From Rachicladosporium sp. CCFEE 5018 (Eukaryota > Ascomycota > Dothideomycetes > Cladosporiales > Cladosporiaceae): a stretch of 64,000 nucleotides of DNA. The DNA lies in NCBI GenBank assembly GCA_002077045.2, contig KZ111161.1, positions 514,001-578,000 of the forward strand, read 5' to 3'. A program made the position numbers and the translations under genes. The notes beneath the pieces are model-generated. The model was not told the DNA's origin and did not search any database. It saw nothing but the letters and a program-made list of their open reading frames with translations. Positions 1-10,950 of this stretch are shown here, piece after piece; within the stretch, counting starts at the first letter, position 1; each line of letters opens with the position of its first letter.

Positions 1-509
1 TCGATGGCTTCTCGTGGTGCAATGGATCGACACTACAAGGGGTAAGGCCAGCAAGTAGCAAGCTCGCCCGCAGTTGCCAATAGCGCGGGTTGGGTTGGGC
101 TTCCGATGTCCATCCTTTACGCGCATGCGCGACTCCAGATCGTTGCGGCGAAGGCCGTCTTCGAGAGTGCGGTGCGAGTCTGGCGCCGACGCCTTCCTCT
201 GAACAGTTGGCGGCTCTGTATGGGGTCCAAGAATCAAGTTCTCGACTCCTCGGGCGAGCGCAGTCCGTGGGAGAGCTCATCATCTTCGAGTCCCATTCCT
301 TGTGAGTTGGCCAGAAGAGTCTCGCTCTCAATGCCATAGTACATGCTTCTGCTGCGATCCGCACACTCCTTCTGGAATCACTTGTTTGCGCTCACCACAG
401 AGATTTGACTGCACGCTGTCAAATTGACCTTGAGTGAGGATTCTCTCACAGCCATGTTCCGCATAGGCTTTGCCCTATCATAGCGTCCAAGTGGCGATGT
501 GTCCCTCAC
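1..509. other. left-edge intergenic region, no gene recognised
   Basis: Two short overlapping plus-strand frames exist near 90-340, but neither resembles a known family and both lack a convincing splice structure. The 3' end of MRPL39 lies at its right edge. A gene extending in from the left of the window cannot be excluded. Confidence 0.4.
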
Positions 510-859
510 TCACTTGCCACCTCGCTTTTGTTCTAAAAATAGCACCTTCTTCTTGACTAAAGCAGACTGTTAGGTGTGACCGTGAGAGTCTGTCTGATCG
601 CTGACATACCAACGGGGTCGTATTTGAGCATGCTCAGCGGGCGGTGAGTACGTGGTCGTCTGAAGGTCATCTAAAAGCGCCTTGAGTCAGGCCGAGCTCC
701 CAGTGAACGCAGGTTCATGGTGAGATACTTACGAAGAATCCGGTCTGAGCCATGGAGAGGATGCGAACGGCGATTGTCCTAGACTTTGCTGTGGCGGTGT
801 CAGCGAGCTCTCAGTTGCAGCAACGGTGACCGAGTCGCAGACGTACCTTTCTTCGCCAT
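510..859 (-). CDS. MRPL39: mitochondrial large-subunit ribosomal protein bL33m (MRPL39-like), four exons
   Basis: Component of the mitochondrial 54S ribosomal subunit, homologous to bacterial bL33. On the minus strand the exons are 859-847, 788-733, 670-610 and 556-510, total 177 nt and 58 residues. The first coding exon is only 13 nt (MAKK plus one base). The protein starts MAKKAKSRTIAVR, continues with PLSMLKYDPVVKKK and ends LEQKRGGK, which matches the pattern I know for fungal bL33m. All three introns are GT..AG, 50-62 nt, and phases agree at every junction. Length fits the family (about 55-70 residues). It is divergent from PEX11, with about 300 bp between the two start codons. The exons are too short for an ordinary ORF scan to find. 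Splice sites were read by eye; the frame-perfect assembly and motif match make the call strong. Confidence 0.9.
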
Positions 860-1160
860 GGCCGTGTGCGATGTAGCTGTTTGCCGTGCGACTGTGGTGA
901 AGTCAAGGATGCCCAAAGTCATCAATCGCGTGCTCATCACGTGCACGGCGGTCGTCACTTCCGTCTCGGCAAATTCCGCACCTACTTGCCGAGGCAGCTC
1001 ACATGCCGTGATCGCGCTGAACGACAGCTGATGTTCACGACGTATCTGACGTTGTTTCACTCCTGGAATAAATAGAGAACAGACTTCAGTACTTGAGCCG
1101 CTCAGGATACTTGGTTGTAGCCCATACTTATAGCTCATCGAGTCCCCAGACAGAGCCACA
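860..1160. promoter_or_regulatory. shared divergent promoter region MRPL39 / PEX11
   Basis: About 300 bp separate the start codons of MRPL39 (leftward) and PEX11 (rightward), so both promoters must lie here or overlap the genes. A minus-strand open frame crosses the region in frame with the first MRPL39 exon, but it reads through the exon 1 donor and is not a separate gene. I see no clear TATA box. Confidence 0.45.
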
Positions 1161-1980
1161 ATGGTCGCCGACGCCCTTATCTACCACCCGGCAGTGAGCC
1201 ACTACAACAAGTTTGTTGCAATGACCAGTGCGTTGATCTTGAGTGTCGAGTCACCCCTCACGATACTAATTGATCCTCCTCAGTCGGCCGCGACAAAGCT
1301 CTACGTACGATACAATACTTCGCCCGCTTCCTCGCCTGGTACACCTACCGAACAAACCACCCTCAAGCAACCGTAGACCTATACACCAATGTCAAGAAGA
1401 ACTTTGGCAGCGTGCGCAAGGCCATGCGCCTGACAAAGTTTGTCGAGCACTTCAAAGCCGCGGCCGTAGCCTCAGATTCCCAGACCTCGGACCCGGTTGT
1501 GAAGTACCTCGCAGTAGGACGACAGCTGGGCTATGCCTTCTACATGCTGTTTGACAACTTGACGTACCCAGACCATGTGGGGATCAGGAAATTCGAGGGT
1601 GCAGCGAGGTTGCAGAAGGAGGCTTATCGCGCTTGGTTGGTGGGGCTGTCATGCAATGTCGCGGCAGGCATTTACGCATTGTGGAACCTGAGGGAGCAGA
1701 CGAAGATCAAGTTGGCGGATCAGAACGATGCGGAGAAGACTGTGGAGGTCAAGAAGCTGGCTAAGTACGTGCGAAACATGATGAAGTAGCTGGAATTGTG
1801 TACTAATTATGACACAGGGACCGCAGCGCGACTCAGCTACAGCTGATCTCCGATCTTTGCGACATGACTGTGCCAAGCAGCGCACTTGGATACGCAAACT
1901 TGGATGATGGCATTGTCGGGCTTGCAGGCACACTTAGCAGTTTGATCGGGTTGTACGCTGCATGGGCGAAGGCGGCATAG
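1161..1980 (+). CDS. PEX11: peroxisomal biogenesis factor 11 (PEX11)
   Basis: Peroxisomal membrane protein that promotes elongation and division of peroxisomes. Exons 1161-1227, 1284-1764 and 1818-1980 give 236 residues, the usual PEX11 size. The exon 1/2 junction restores the family signature GRDKALRTIQYFARF, and exon 3 supplies the conserved C-terminal membrane-associated segment ending LIGLYAAWAKAA. Intron 1 contains TACTAAT just before its acceptor, and intron 2 has TACTAAT 11 nt before the exon, both strong branch sites. Reading intron 2 as coding would stop early at 1789 and lose the C-terminal segment. The gene is divergent from MRPL39. Confidence is high because the frame is kept across both introns and the signature is clear. 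Confidence 0.95.
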
Positions 1981-2121
1981 ATAGTGTTACCTGAGCGCAA
2001 GTCGCAGATCCCGTCAGTTTTCATACCAGCTTGTAGCGGCGTCTATGGGGGATATATCGATTCATTGGCACAGCCGCTATACCGTGTTTCAACAGCACCA
2101 TGACCGCAGCTTCCGATTTGG

Positions 2122-3075
2122 TTATGCGGATACTTTGGCGGCGGCATCTACGACAGCCTCAATATTGCCTTCGAGATCAGTTCCCACCGCCCTCTCCAAG
2201 ACCATGACGTAAGCCCTTCTCTTGCGCTGCTCCTCATCTGCTCCTGCCAGCTCGACCTTTTTGATAGCTTTCCAATTCGCCTTGATCAGCTCGACAAGGT
2301 CGCTCGGATCTTGAGGCAACCCAAGCTTCCTCAGACTGTCTGCCGTCTTGCCATCAACGTTGGGATATGCCGATGGCCATTGCCATTGCACCCGCCGGAA
2401 GAAGATATTCAAGCCGGTCTCCCCGACGCCCTTGATGCTAGACTTGAGTATCTTCAGCTCTTCCTCCATCTCGTCTCCACCTTTGTCGTGCACTCCGGCT
2501 AGCGATTTGCCTTCGTTGTCTGATGTGGACGCGAATTTATCGAGAATAACATCCGCCAGCCCGCCGATCTGCTTCGCAGTCTTGTCTTTGTGCTGCGTCC
2601 TTGCATCCCAGAGTGCTTGATGCTGTTTCTCAGCACCCGCAGTCTGCGTCGCCTTCGCAGAGTTGAAGCTGTACGGTCCATTGAGAACAGTACGGATCGC
2701 CCGCATGCCCAATCGATGTGAGATCGGTCGCGAGAGAATCACTGCGCTCAGAAGCTCTTCCCACGGATTGAGGGCTGTCAGACTGTACGTTCGAAGCTTA
2801 GAGTCGCTAGTATCATCTTCCGGGCTTGAGTGCTTCAAGGCATCTTCCGAAAGCAGGAAGCTCAGAAGCTGAGCATGTGTCGGCGCGGATTTGGCTCCAC
2901 GCGCTGACTTGCGCGCGCCTTGCGACTCAGGTGCTGTGTCTGCTTTGCGCTTCTTCGACTTCGTTGGCGCCTTGATCTCGGTGACGCCGTCGGTCTTTGG
3001 AGGGTCGTCGACCTTTCCGCCGGGAGCATCATCGGTTTTGGACTTCTTCGCAGAGGTCCCTTTCTTGGGAGGCAT
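2122..3075 (-). CDS. HhH-GPD-like (helix-hairpin-helix) conserved fungal protein
   Basis: Single-exon protein of 317 residues. The start is set at 3075 (MPPKKGTSAKKSK) because the upstream in-frame extension to 3156 has no family character. The N-terminal about 90 residues are basic and Ser/Pro/Lys-rich, as in a nuclear or DNA-binding tail. The rest is helical. Around residue 220 the segment SIKGVGETGLNIFFRR looks like a helix-hairpin-helix, followed by an Asp-containing PNVDGKT where DNA glycosylases carry VDTHV. This suggests the endonuclease III/HhH-GPD fold, but the usual lysine and iron-sulfur cysteines are not evident, so enzyme activity is uncertain. It is divergent from a DNA-repair-type helicase gene. 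Family placement is inferred from motif shape only. Confidence 0.65.
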   Translation of the reverse strand: MPPKKGTSAKKSKTDDAPGGKVDDPPKTDGVTEIKAPTKSKKRKADTAPESQGARKSARGAKSAPTHAQLLSFLLSEDALKHSSPEDDTSDSKLRTYSLTALNPWEELLSAVILSRPISHRLGMRAIRTVLNGPYSFNSAKATQTAGAEKQHQALWDARTQHKDKTAKQIGGLADVILDKFASTSDNEGKSLAGVHDKGGDEMEEELKILKSSIKGVGETGLNIFFRRVQWQWPSAYPNVDGKTADSLRKLGLPQDPSDLVELIKANWKAIKKVELAGADEEQRKRRAYVMVLERAVGTDLEGNIEAVVDAAAKVSA

Positions 3076-3588
3076 GATTGACTTATAGTAAAGGGGTGAT
3101 AGGACGTCGTATACACAACTGAGAAATATGGAAATATTACCTCGGTAGGCACACATCTCATCACCTCTTCCCCTGCTCCAATGTCATGTCATACAAGCTT
3201 TGGGTCGTGATGTCAGCGGCTCTTCTCTGGAGCCCGGCTGGGAAACATCATGATCAACACTGACGCGATGGAACAGGTGCTGGACAACGGATGATCGTTT
3301 CATTTCCAGCACTGGAAGTGCGGTGTTGTGACGAGTGGACTTGTGTAGTGACAAGCAAGCAAGCTGCATTGCCATTCTGTAGCAGCATTGGAGCTCAAGG
3401 TCACGTGTTGCGCGTTCTGGTCGCGTTCACTAATCCGCTTTTGGTGACTTGCAGGCCTTCACATCACCCACATCTTCCAGCCAGGCATTCGGGATACTAA
3501 TCTCGGCATTCGTTTGTCTGACCCGGTACCGTTCTTATCACGAAGCGAACATCTCTTAATGACGCTCAAGCAAGGGACTGGCAACAAG
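3076..3588. promoter_or_regulatory. divergent intergenic region, HhH protein / HIRAN-SNF2 helicase
   Basis: About 510 bp separate two diverging starts (3075 leftward, 3589 rightward). No other gene is recognisable. Alternative upstream in-frame ATGs for the helicase occur at 3514 and 3559, but the ATG at 3589 has the best context (A at -3, G at +4). Confidence 0.4.
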
Positions 3589-6515
3589 ATGGCGGCTCCT
3601 ACGAGTGACGGGAAGAGGAAGCGCGTCGATGTTGACCTCACAGACGACGATCATGCTGCGAAGCACGCCAGACCGTCGCCAGCACCTCCCACTTCAAGTC
3701 GAGCCCCAATCAGTCGCACCTCATCGTACAATGCCGTTGCAAGAAGGTGAGTCGATCCTCGATGGAGTCATTAGCTTGACTAACGGTCCATCACAGCAAT
3801 GATCTCTCTGGTAGCACACATAGTCACGCCGAACGTACAGCTTGGCTTGCAGCACCCGATGAAGACGAAGAAGACGTCGATGAGATCCTGGGTTCCACTC
3901 AGGACAACACTGGCGAAGGCACTGATCAGCTCCAGCATTACGGAGATGTCGAGACCAAGATCGTTGGCTGCCAGTATTATCGTGGCTTCGCATCGCCCGG
4001 AGAGGTGATCTTGATCCGCCGTGAACCAGGAAATCCATATGACAGTAATGCTATACGCATCGACAATGTCGGCCAAACTCAGATCGGCCACATCCCACGT
4101 AGGATGGCCGAGAAGCTTGCGCAGTACATCGACAATCGCTGGGCTCATGTTGAGGGCAAGCTTGCCGGCAGTGTTGGCCAATTTGATTGTCCTATCAGAG
4201 TCGCAATGTACGGCCCTGACCCTGCTTCCGACGAAGGTCAGCGACTTATTGCGAAGATGAAGGCCGACAGATTGCCTATCAGAGCTCTGCAAGAAGCCGA
4301 ACGCGCTGAGAAGCAACGCGAGAAAGATCGGCAGGCAGCTGCCAAAGCTCGCGAAAGGGAAGCAAAGCGTCGCCGTGCAGAAGCACTTCGCGCGGCAAGC
4401 GGTGGCAAAGGTGGTCGTGGAGTGACCAACGCTAGCAGTCAATACGCCAATCAATCGACGCCCGATGGCGACAGCACCCCACCGGTCATGGATGATATCT
4501 TGGAGGCGTCACAGCGCTTCAATCCACGCGAGGCAAGCCAGACCGCCGAACAGCTAGGTGCTAATGAAGCAGCACTGAAAGACATGCCCATGGCTACGCA
4601 ACCTAATGGTATCAGGACGAAGATGCTACCCTACCAGCTGCAGGCTCTACATTGGCTGCTGCAGCAAGAAAGTCCGCCGACGCCGGGCGCTGCAGACTCC
4701 GAGGCCGTCCAATTGTGGAGACAACATGACACGAAACAGGGTGCCTATACCAATCTTGCCACGAATTACTCGGCTCAGGGAGCGCCCCCTTTGGCTAGCG
4801 GAGGCATACTTGCCGACGATATGGGCCTGGGTAAGACTCTAGAGATGATCTCACTGCTTCTCGCCGGTACTGCAGCCGACGACTCCACCTCCACTACACT
4901 GATAGTAGCACCGCTAAGTGTGATGTCGAACTGGAGCAACCAGATCAAGCGTCATATCAAGCAGAGCCATGCACTCAGGGTCTACACGTACCATGGGGCT
5001 GGACGTGTGAGTATGAAGGCGACTGACTTCGCCGAGTACGATGTAGTCATCACTACGTATGGTACCCTCGCGTCAGACTACATGCCTAGCAAGGGCAAGA
5101 AGCCTGTAAGCGAATTGCGCGCAAACGGCTTATACAGCATGAATTGGCGCCGCATCATTCTCGACGAAGGTCATACTGTGCGCAATCCACAGTCGAAGGG
5201 CGCTGCTGCGGTGACGGCGGTCAAAGCAAAGAGTCGCTGGGTGCTTACTGGCACGCCGATCATCAATTCTCTGCGTGATCTGTATAGTCTCCTTCGATTT
5301 ATCGGCATCTCCGGCGGCTTGGAGACACTCGAGGTGTTCAACAGTGTCCTCGTACGTCCGTTGAAGAACGGCAGCCCCGAAGCGTCAGTATTACTGAGAG
5401 CCATCATGATCGCGTTTACGCTTCGGCGCAAGAAGGAAATGAACTTCATCAACCTCGACCTGCCGCCGCTGGAGGAGTACAAGCACATGGTCGACCTCAC
5501 TGCGAAAGAGCGTGAGAGGTATGAGGCCTTTACAAAGGAAGCCCAGGGCATGCTGCAAAGGTTTCAGAAAGCTGAAGCAGGGAAGTCCCAAGCTTATCAG
5601 TCACTCCTCGAGATATTGCTTCGCATGCGGCAATGCTGCAATCATTGGCAGCTATGTCCCGAGCGCGTACAGAGCGTCATGAAGCAACTGGAAGAACAAG
5701 GCATCGTGACGCTCAATGAAGAGACTAAGAAAGGTCTGCAAGATCTGTTGCAACTCAATATTGAGTCGCAAGAGGACTGTGCCATCTGCCTCGAGACGTT
5801 GCACGACCCTAAGATCACTCTTTGTGGTCATTCCTTCGGCAATGAATGTATCAGCAAGGTGATCGAGACACAGCACAAATGTCCGATGTGCCGGGCAGTG
5901 CTCGAAGATGAGAGCAGCTTGGTGTCGCCCGCCAACGACTGCGGCGACGATTTGAAAGACAGCACTATGGACCTCAACGCTTCAAGCAGCAAACTCGAGA
6001 GCATGATGTCGATCCTCGGCGCCACCAAGGAGAAGAAGGAGAAGACAATCATCTTTTCACAGTGGACCAGATTCCTCGACATCGTCGAAGCGCGTCTTCA
6101 TCGCGATGGGTACAAGTACTGTCGCATAGACGGCACGATGTCAGCTCAGAAACGCGATGCTGCGCTCCATGCTCTCGAGAACGACAGCGGCACGACGGTC
6201 ATGCTTGCTTCTCTCGGCGTCTGCGCAGTCGGTCTGAACTTGACAGCTGCCAACCAGATCGTCCTCTCAGACTCCTGGTGGGCGCCGGCCATCGAGGATC
6301 AAGCCGTTGACCGCGTCCATCGGCTTGGACAGACTAGAGCTTGCCGCGTCTTCCGCTTAGTGGCCGAGAAGACGATCGAAGATCAGGTCTTGACGATTCA
6401 GCAGGAGAAGAGGAAGCTGATGCGTCTTGCTTTTGGAGAGAAGAGCGGCAAGCGTGATCAAGTAAAGCAGGGGAGGTTGGCAGACATTCAAAGGCTGCTG
6501 AACACAGGTGCCTGA
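3589..6515 (+). CDS. HIRAN-SNF2-RING helicase/ubiquitin ligase (HLTF/Rad5-type)
   Basis: Nuclear SWI/SNF-family ATPase with an embedded RING, the architecture of HLTF/Rad5 post-replication repair proteins. Exons 3589-3746 and 3797-6515 give 958 residues; the splice restores frame into SNDLSGSTHSHAE. Domain order: basic N-terminus (KRKR), HIRAN at about 80-175 (CQYYRGF..GEVILIRREPGNPYDSNAI), SNF2 ATPase with Walker A DMGLGKT (K399) and DEGH at 509-512, RING at 714-755, and helicase C with ARG-finger region DRVHRLGQ. Oddity: the RING reads C714-x2-C717, C729, H731, then Gly734 where a zinc-binding Cys is expected, then C737, so one ligand is lost (GGC in place of the expected TGC/TGT). Ligase activity may therefore be impaired while the ATPase looks intact. 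Family knowledge: HIRAN binds DNA 3' ends and Rad5/HLTF promote PCNA polyubiquitination. Whether this one does is not shown. Confidence 0.9.
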
Positions 6516-7255
6516 GCTGGGCTCGACTCGTGTGCGCTTCGCTACAAGATATCAGGGAGAGCTTGCCGGGTGTAAGATGAAGAGCGAACGACAGCTCGCT
6601 GAGCTCATGACATGAATGTAACCGTAGAGTAGCGCATAGATCGCGATTGCAGTGTCCGATCGCAGTCCACGGTGAATGAAGAACCTCATCTGCAGTCCAT
6701 GTCACCAGTTGTAAGAGGGCTTTCGACCTCTCAATGCAAGACCAGTGGCTATATGCTTCTGCATCTCCAAAAGATCTGAAACGGTCCTATGCTCTCGCAA
6801 GCATACCCCCCATAGCACACTTGCAATGTAACGCGCAGAAGAAAGGCTCGAGTCTCGGCCAGCAGCTCATCCGATCTTTAACACTCTCTCGGGTGCGGTA
6901 TTGCACAGTGCCACCATCGTAGCTGTCCTGATAGGAGCATCTTATCCATTCCAAAAATCTTGAGAAGTGGAGACAGGTACGACGCAGCTACGCCGCAAGA
7001 TGCAATGTACACAGGGCCGCCACAAGACTCAGAGACTTTCATACATGTACGCAGGCGCGAATGGCGAAGGCGGCAGAGCACAGTCAACGACGAGCAAGCA
7101 TATCGACGCGGGCCGCGATATTTCCACGCCCTACGAGTCACTGATTGTCATCCACACGAATCGTGCTTGTGAAGCTAGTATACGAGTGGAGCGGTCTGGC
7201 AACATATACTCGGCGTCAACAACTCCCCTCCTTCACCGTCCCTTCCAATTCACGC
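6516..7255. other. intergenic region, no gene recognised
   Basis: About 740 bp between the helicase stop and the dehydrogenase start. A minus-strand frame of 87 codons (6878-7141) and plus-strand frames around 6960-7430 are open but match nothing I know. I take it as 3' UTR plus the promoter of the dehydrogenase. Confidence 0.4.
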
Positions 7256-8463
7256 ATGGCGTCCAAGCAACACATTGTAAGCCTCGACGCCTGGGTCGAG
7301 CCACCAGAGTTCGATTTCGACCACACCTTGACTGTCATCCGGGATGGTACCGCCACAAGCAGACCAGAGCAATTGCGAGATGCTACCATCTTGATGTTCT
7401 CGGGCACGCCAGTCACACGACAAATACTTGATAACGCCCCGAATGCACGGTTGCTAGCAGCGAATGGCACAGGTGTTGATCATGTCGATGTCAATGCAGT
7501 ACGTGAGAGAGGGTTGACGTTGTGCAAAGTGCCCGCACAGAACACCGACAGTGTGAGCGAGCATGCTTTCGCATTGTACTACGCTTTGAGGCGGCAGGTG
7601 TTACACATGCATCAACTGGTCATGGAGGGCAAGGAGTGGCCGATGAGGAAGACGGTGCACGCGGAGTTCAGGCATGTGCCACGGACGAACGCTGAGGAGT
7701 TGCTGGTGAGTGTCCTCATCGAAACCGAGAACTACGCAGGCGGTTGACAGATCACTCGATATAGTACGTACAGTCTATTTAGTGATCAATCCTATATTTC
7801 GCGAGGATTACTGACCTGCCTGATTCAGGTGTGTCATCGGCTACGGTGCTCTAGGTAAGTGAACTCCTAAGCCAGGAGGCCGCGATAGGACTGACTGTCT
7901 CAGGTGCCAATGTAGAGAAGATCGCAAAAGCGCTCCGCATGAAAGTGATCGCAGCAGAACGTAAAGGCGCTACCGAAGTTCGGCCTGGCCGCATTCCATT
8001 TGAACAAGCTCTCCGCGATGCTACGGTCTTCGTGTTTATGACGCCGCTGAATGAGAGCACGCGAGACATGATCGGTCTCGCAGAACTCGAAGCGATGCAG
8101 GAGAGTGCATTGCTGGTGAATGTCGGTATGTACTCCATCTCTGTGTTCTGGAGAGCTTCCTGAACGGGGTCATTGCTGACCATGGCCGCAGGACGAGGCG
8201 GCGTGATCAACGAAGAAGCCTTAGCAGCAGCACTTCGTAACGGCACAGTCGGCGGCGCTGCTACAGACGTTTTCGCGACCGAACCTGCGACAAAAGAGTC
8301 TTGCGTGTTGCTCGACCCAACGATACCGAATCTAATCCTGTCGCCTCACATCGCATGGTACAGCCAGCAAACGATCACAAACACCCGGCAGACGATCAAG
8401 GAGAACATCGAGGGTTTCGTAGCCGGCAAGCCGCAGAATGTGGTCGTGCAGGGCACACGTTGA
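7256..8463 (+). CDS. D-isomer-specific 2-hydroxyacid dehydrogenase
   Basis: NAD(P)-dependent oxidoreductase interconverting 2-oxo acids and D-2-hydroxy acids; substrate not predictable. Start at 7256 (MASKQHIVSLD). Supported exons are 7256-7705, 7829-7854, 7904-8125 and 8192-8463. They do not join in frame unless a small exon lies between 7706 and 7828. The best candidate is 7751-7767 (17 nt, followed by gtacag), giving a 328-residue protein. Motifs: dinucleotide-binding GYGALG, catalytic Arg in VNVGRGG, Glu in FATEPATKES and His in LSPHIAW, so the catalytic triad is complete. The 26-nt exon that encodes CVIGYGALG is itself a microexon. The microexon assignment is the weakest point; the family call is firm. 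Confidence 0.85.
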
Positions 8464-8896
8464 GCGAACTGACAATACGGGCCAGAGCGTGGTACCCTCA
8501 CGGGCGCAGAACCGCAAACGCCTCGTAACGGAAGACGAGGCCTTGGTCGAAGTCCGCCCAAGCACTCTTGATCGCTGTCGACGATCAATACAACGACAGC
8601 GCTGTCATCAGCGCCATGCCGTCTGTAGTGCAGACCAAAGTAGCTCAAGCATAATTGGGTTCCGGAGAAGCAGAGGTGATCTGAATAGTCTGCGCACTGG
8701 CCGACTGAGCGAGTCCTAGTAGCCTAGCCGCAGGGAGCCCGTCTTACCGCACACTACGTCCATGTAGCTCCTGCGGATCTCGCGCAGCGTTCATCTCAGA
8801 CGTCCAGACTTGATCTGTCGGCTTCTCATAGTATCTCTGTGCAGTATTGATAGGCCTTTGCTGCATTGCTGCCTGCTCTCTCGTTGATATCTGCAA
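8464..8896. other. convergent 3' intergenic region
   Basis: About 430 bp between the convergent stops of the dehydrogenase (8463) and the membrane protein (8897). Open frames on both strands are short, overlapping and unrecognised. Probably 3' UTRs only. Confidence 0.4.
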
Positions 8897-9720
8897 TCAG
8901 TCGTAGGTCGGCGCACTTTTCGCTGCTTGCCTGACCGAGTGCCTTCTTCGCAGACAGAACCATCCCAGTCCGAATCCAACCAAAAGACACAGTGCACCAA
9001 GTCCCGCGCCGAACCCGATAGCCAGTCTGGTGGTGCTAGACATGCCACCAAACGTTGGAGTGCTGCCTTCAGCGCTCGCTGAAGATGTTGCCGAGCTCGA
9101 AGTCATTGATGACCTTGCTGATGTGGTCGAAGCGGCCGATAATGTCGGGGCTGTCGTAGCAGCTGAGGACGTGAGCAACGTCGTTGCCGTCGAGGATGTG
9201 ATTGCCGACGATGATGAGCTCATCGATGATGTGGAAGTGAGCGTGCTACTTGCTGAAGGTGGAGTCGACGAAGCCGCCGCAACACGAATGTCAGTAATAT
9301 TGAAGTAGTGGCTACTGAACTCATTGCCAGTGCTGCCCTCGCTTTTATCGAAGATCTGGAAGAAGAGACTGAAATGCAGATACTGTCAGTGACTACTCCG
9401 GCAATCTCATTTCAAAATTGCAATGAGTGCACACCTTCACCGTCTTCCAGATCAAATAACCCCGTCAATTCCACCGGCCATGCCAAGGACGTGGACGCCA
9501 ACACCTTGTCTTTCAGTGTCTGAATGCTGCTATTATCGTTCTGCCAGAGTGCGAACGACAGACCGGTGTAGTTCGTTGCCCATTGCAAATTGATCGCGCT
9601 GCCGAGCACGTGTACATTATTGGTGCTGTAATCGTGGATCGCGCCGGGCTGCTGAGGATTGACGAAGCAGTTATTTGCGTCCGACTTTGCCAGCACTCGA
9701 AGCGACGCGCTTAGGAACAA
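8897..9720 (-). CDS. secreted/cell-surface single-pass membrane protein, Ser/Thr-rich stalk (5' end unresolved)
   Basis: Extracytoplasmic membrane-anchored protein of unknown function. Two supported minus-strand exons: 9433 and above, and 9382-8897, joined in phase 0 across a 50-nt intron. Upstream of the mature part a hydrophobic run PLPLSLLLFLSASL looks like a signal peptide, followed by CFVNPQQPG and a beta-rich ectodomain with N-glycosylation sites (NYT, NIT). Then come about 90 residues of Ser/Thr/Ala stalk, one transmembrane helix (IGFGAGLGALCLLVGFGLGW), a basic stop-transfer LRRRH and a short cytoplasmic tail. No in-frame ATG precedes the signal-like segment. The start may lie in an upstream exon (a candidate begins near 9930), or the gene may have lost its start. 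The 9720 boundary is nominal. Confidence 0.6.
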
Positions 9721-9767
9721 AAGTAACGACAGCGGTAAGGGGAGATAATGAAGCTTGATCTCTGTAG

Positions 9768-10950
9768 GTACACCTCACTGCCCTCGTACCGTAAATGTAA
9801 TCTTCAGCACTAGGCGGAAGGTCTGGAATGCCGGAGCAGCAAAGCACACTTTGAGAAACGAAGGCAACTAACCTGCTCGACGGGCCCTACCTACGCGCCC
9901 GCTCGTCGACTCGAAACATTGTTATCAAGAGAAGTGCCATTGCGGCACAGTGCAGCAAGAGGGCGCTTAGTCGACGAAGCTCGCACACCTGCGCTGGGGT
10001 GGCATGCCGACTCATACTGGAGGAGTTGATACTTAGGATAGCCTCTCTGGTGCCGGTCGATAGTATCAACGAGTTCCTACTAATGTATCATCACAAGTCC
10101 ATTTCCCGTGTCGTGAGTGCATACCAATGGAGCGGTAAGAGGTATTGCTATTCCCGTAAGCAAGCCGTGTAGTTCGCCATGATCTCGCGAGCTACGTACA
10201 GCACTCTGCCGTCTACCAATGCTGCTGTCGTGATACCATTCGTGATCATATGCAAGCGCATAGAGTGGCCATCAAAGATTGACGAGCGAACTAGGCCAAG
10301 CCTTTTCATACCGCCGGCCATACCTCGCATCGGGCCACAGATCCGGCGATCTCAACCAAACTCCATCCCCATCTTCCATCGGTGCATCGCCAACTTCCTT
10401 CGCCCACCTAACTCCATCTCGCCTAGGGCACATCCAAATTCTCCGCAGCGCAACAACTTATCGGCCGAGCTTTGCCTCTGGCGCACGTGCAATCCCGGTC
10501 GCTGCCACCCGAGTGCATCGAGATTCCGCCGCCCGCCGCGCGTGGATGACAAACATGTGCCAGGCAGCGCTGGTGGAGGTAATCGATGACGGCGTTGACT
10601 CGAGCCAGTACCGTCGCTCGTACCGATCCAAGCAGGTACTGCTCTCGGATCTGGCGCCGTGATTGGCTGGCGCGGACTAGAATGGCGCCATAGACAAGAC
10701 AGGGCTAGATTCGCATGCAGGCGGTCTGGTCTGGTACTGGTTGTGCATAATCTTTTGAGAGGTGTTGAAGAAGGTGTTCATTGTAGGCGATGTTGGTCTC
10801 ACTAGCCACAGGTTTTCTTTACTTCACTTCACTAACCTAAAGTCCCGTGAATGGGCAGGAGTGGCGCGTGAAGACATGACTTTGTGCACCACTCGTCGCA
10901 ATACTGCTCCTCGGCGTATCGACACGACCGTCAACAGGAGAACACCAATC
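9768..10950. other. intergenic region, no confident gene
   Basis: About 1.2 kb between the membrane protein and the SIS-domain gene. It may hold a 5' exon of the membrane protein (a minus-strand ATG lies near 9930, in frame with a GT donor about 45 nt on). Open frames at 10179-10662 (plus) and 10148-10330 (minus) were read and not recognised. A CCAAT-containing stretch (gtgattggctgg, 10660-10671) lies 280 bp before the SIS gene start. Confidence 0.35.
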
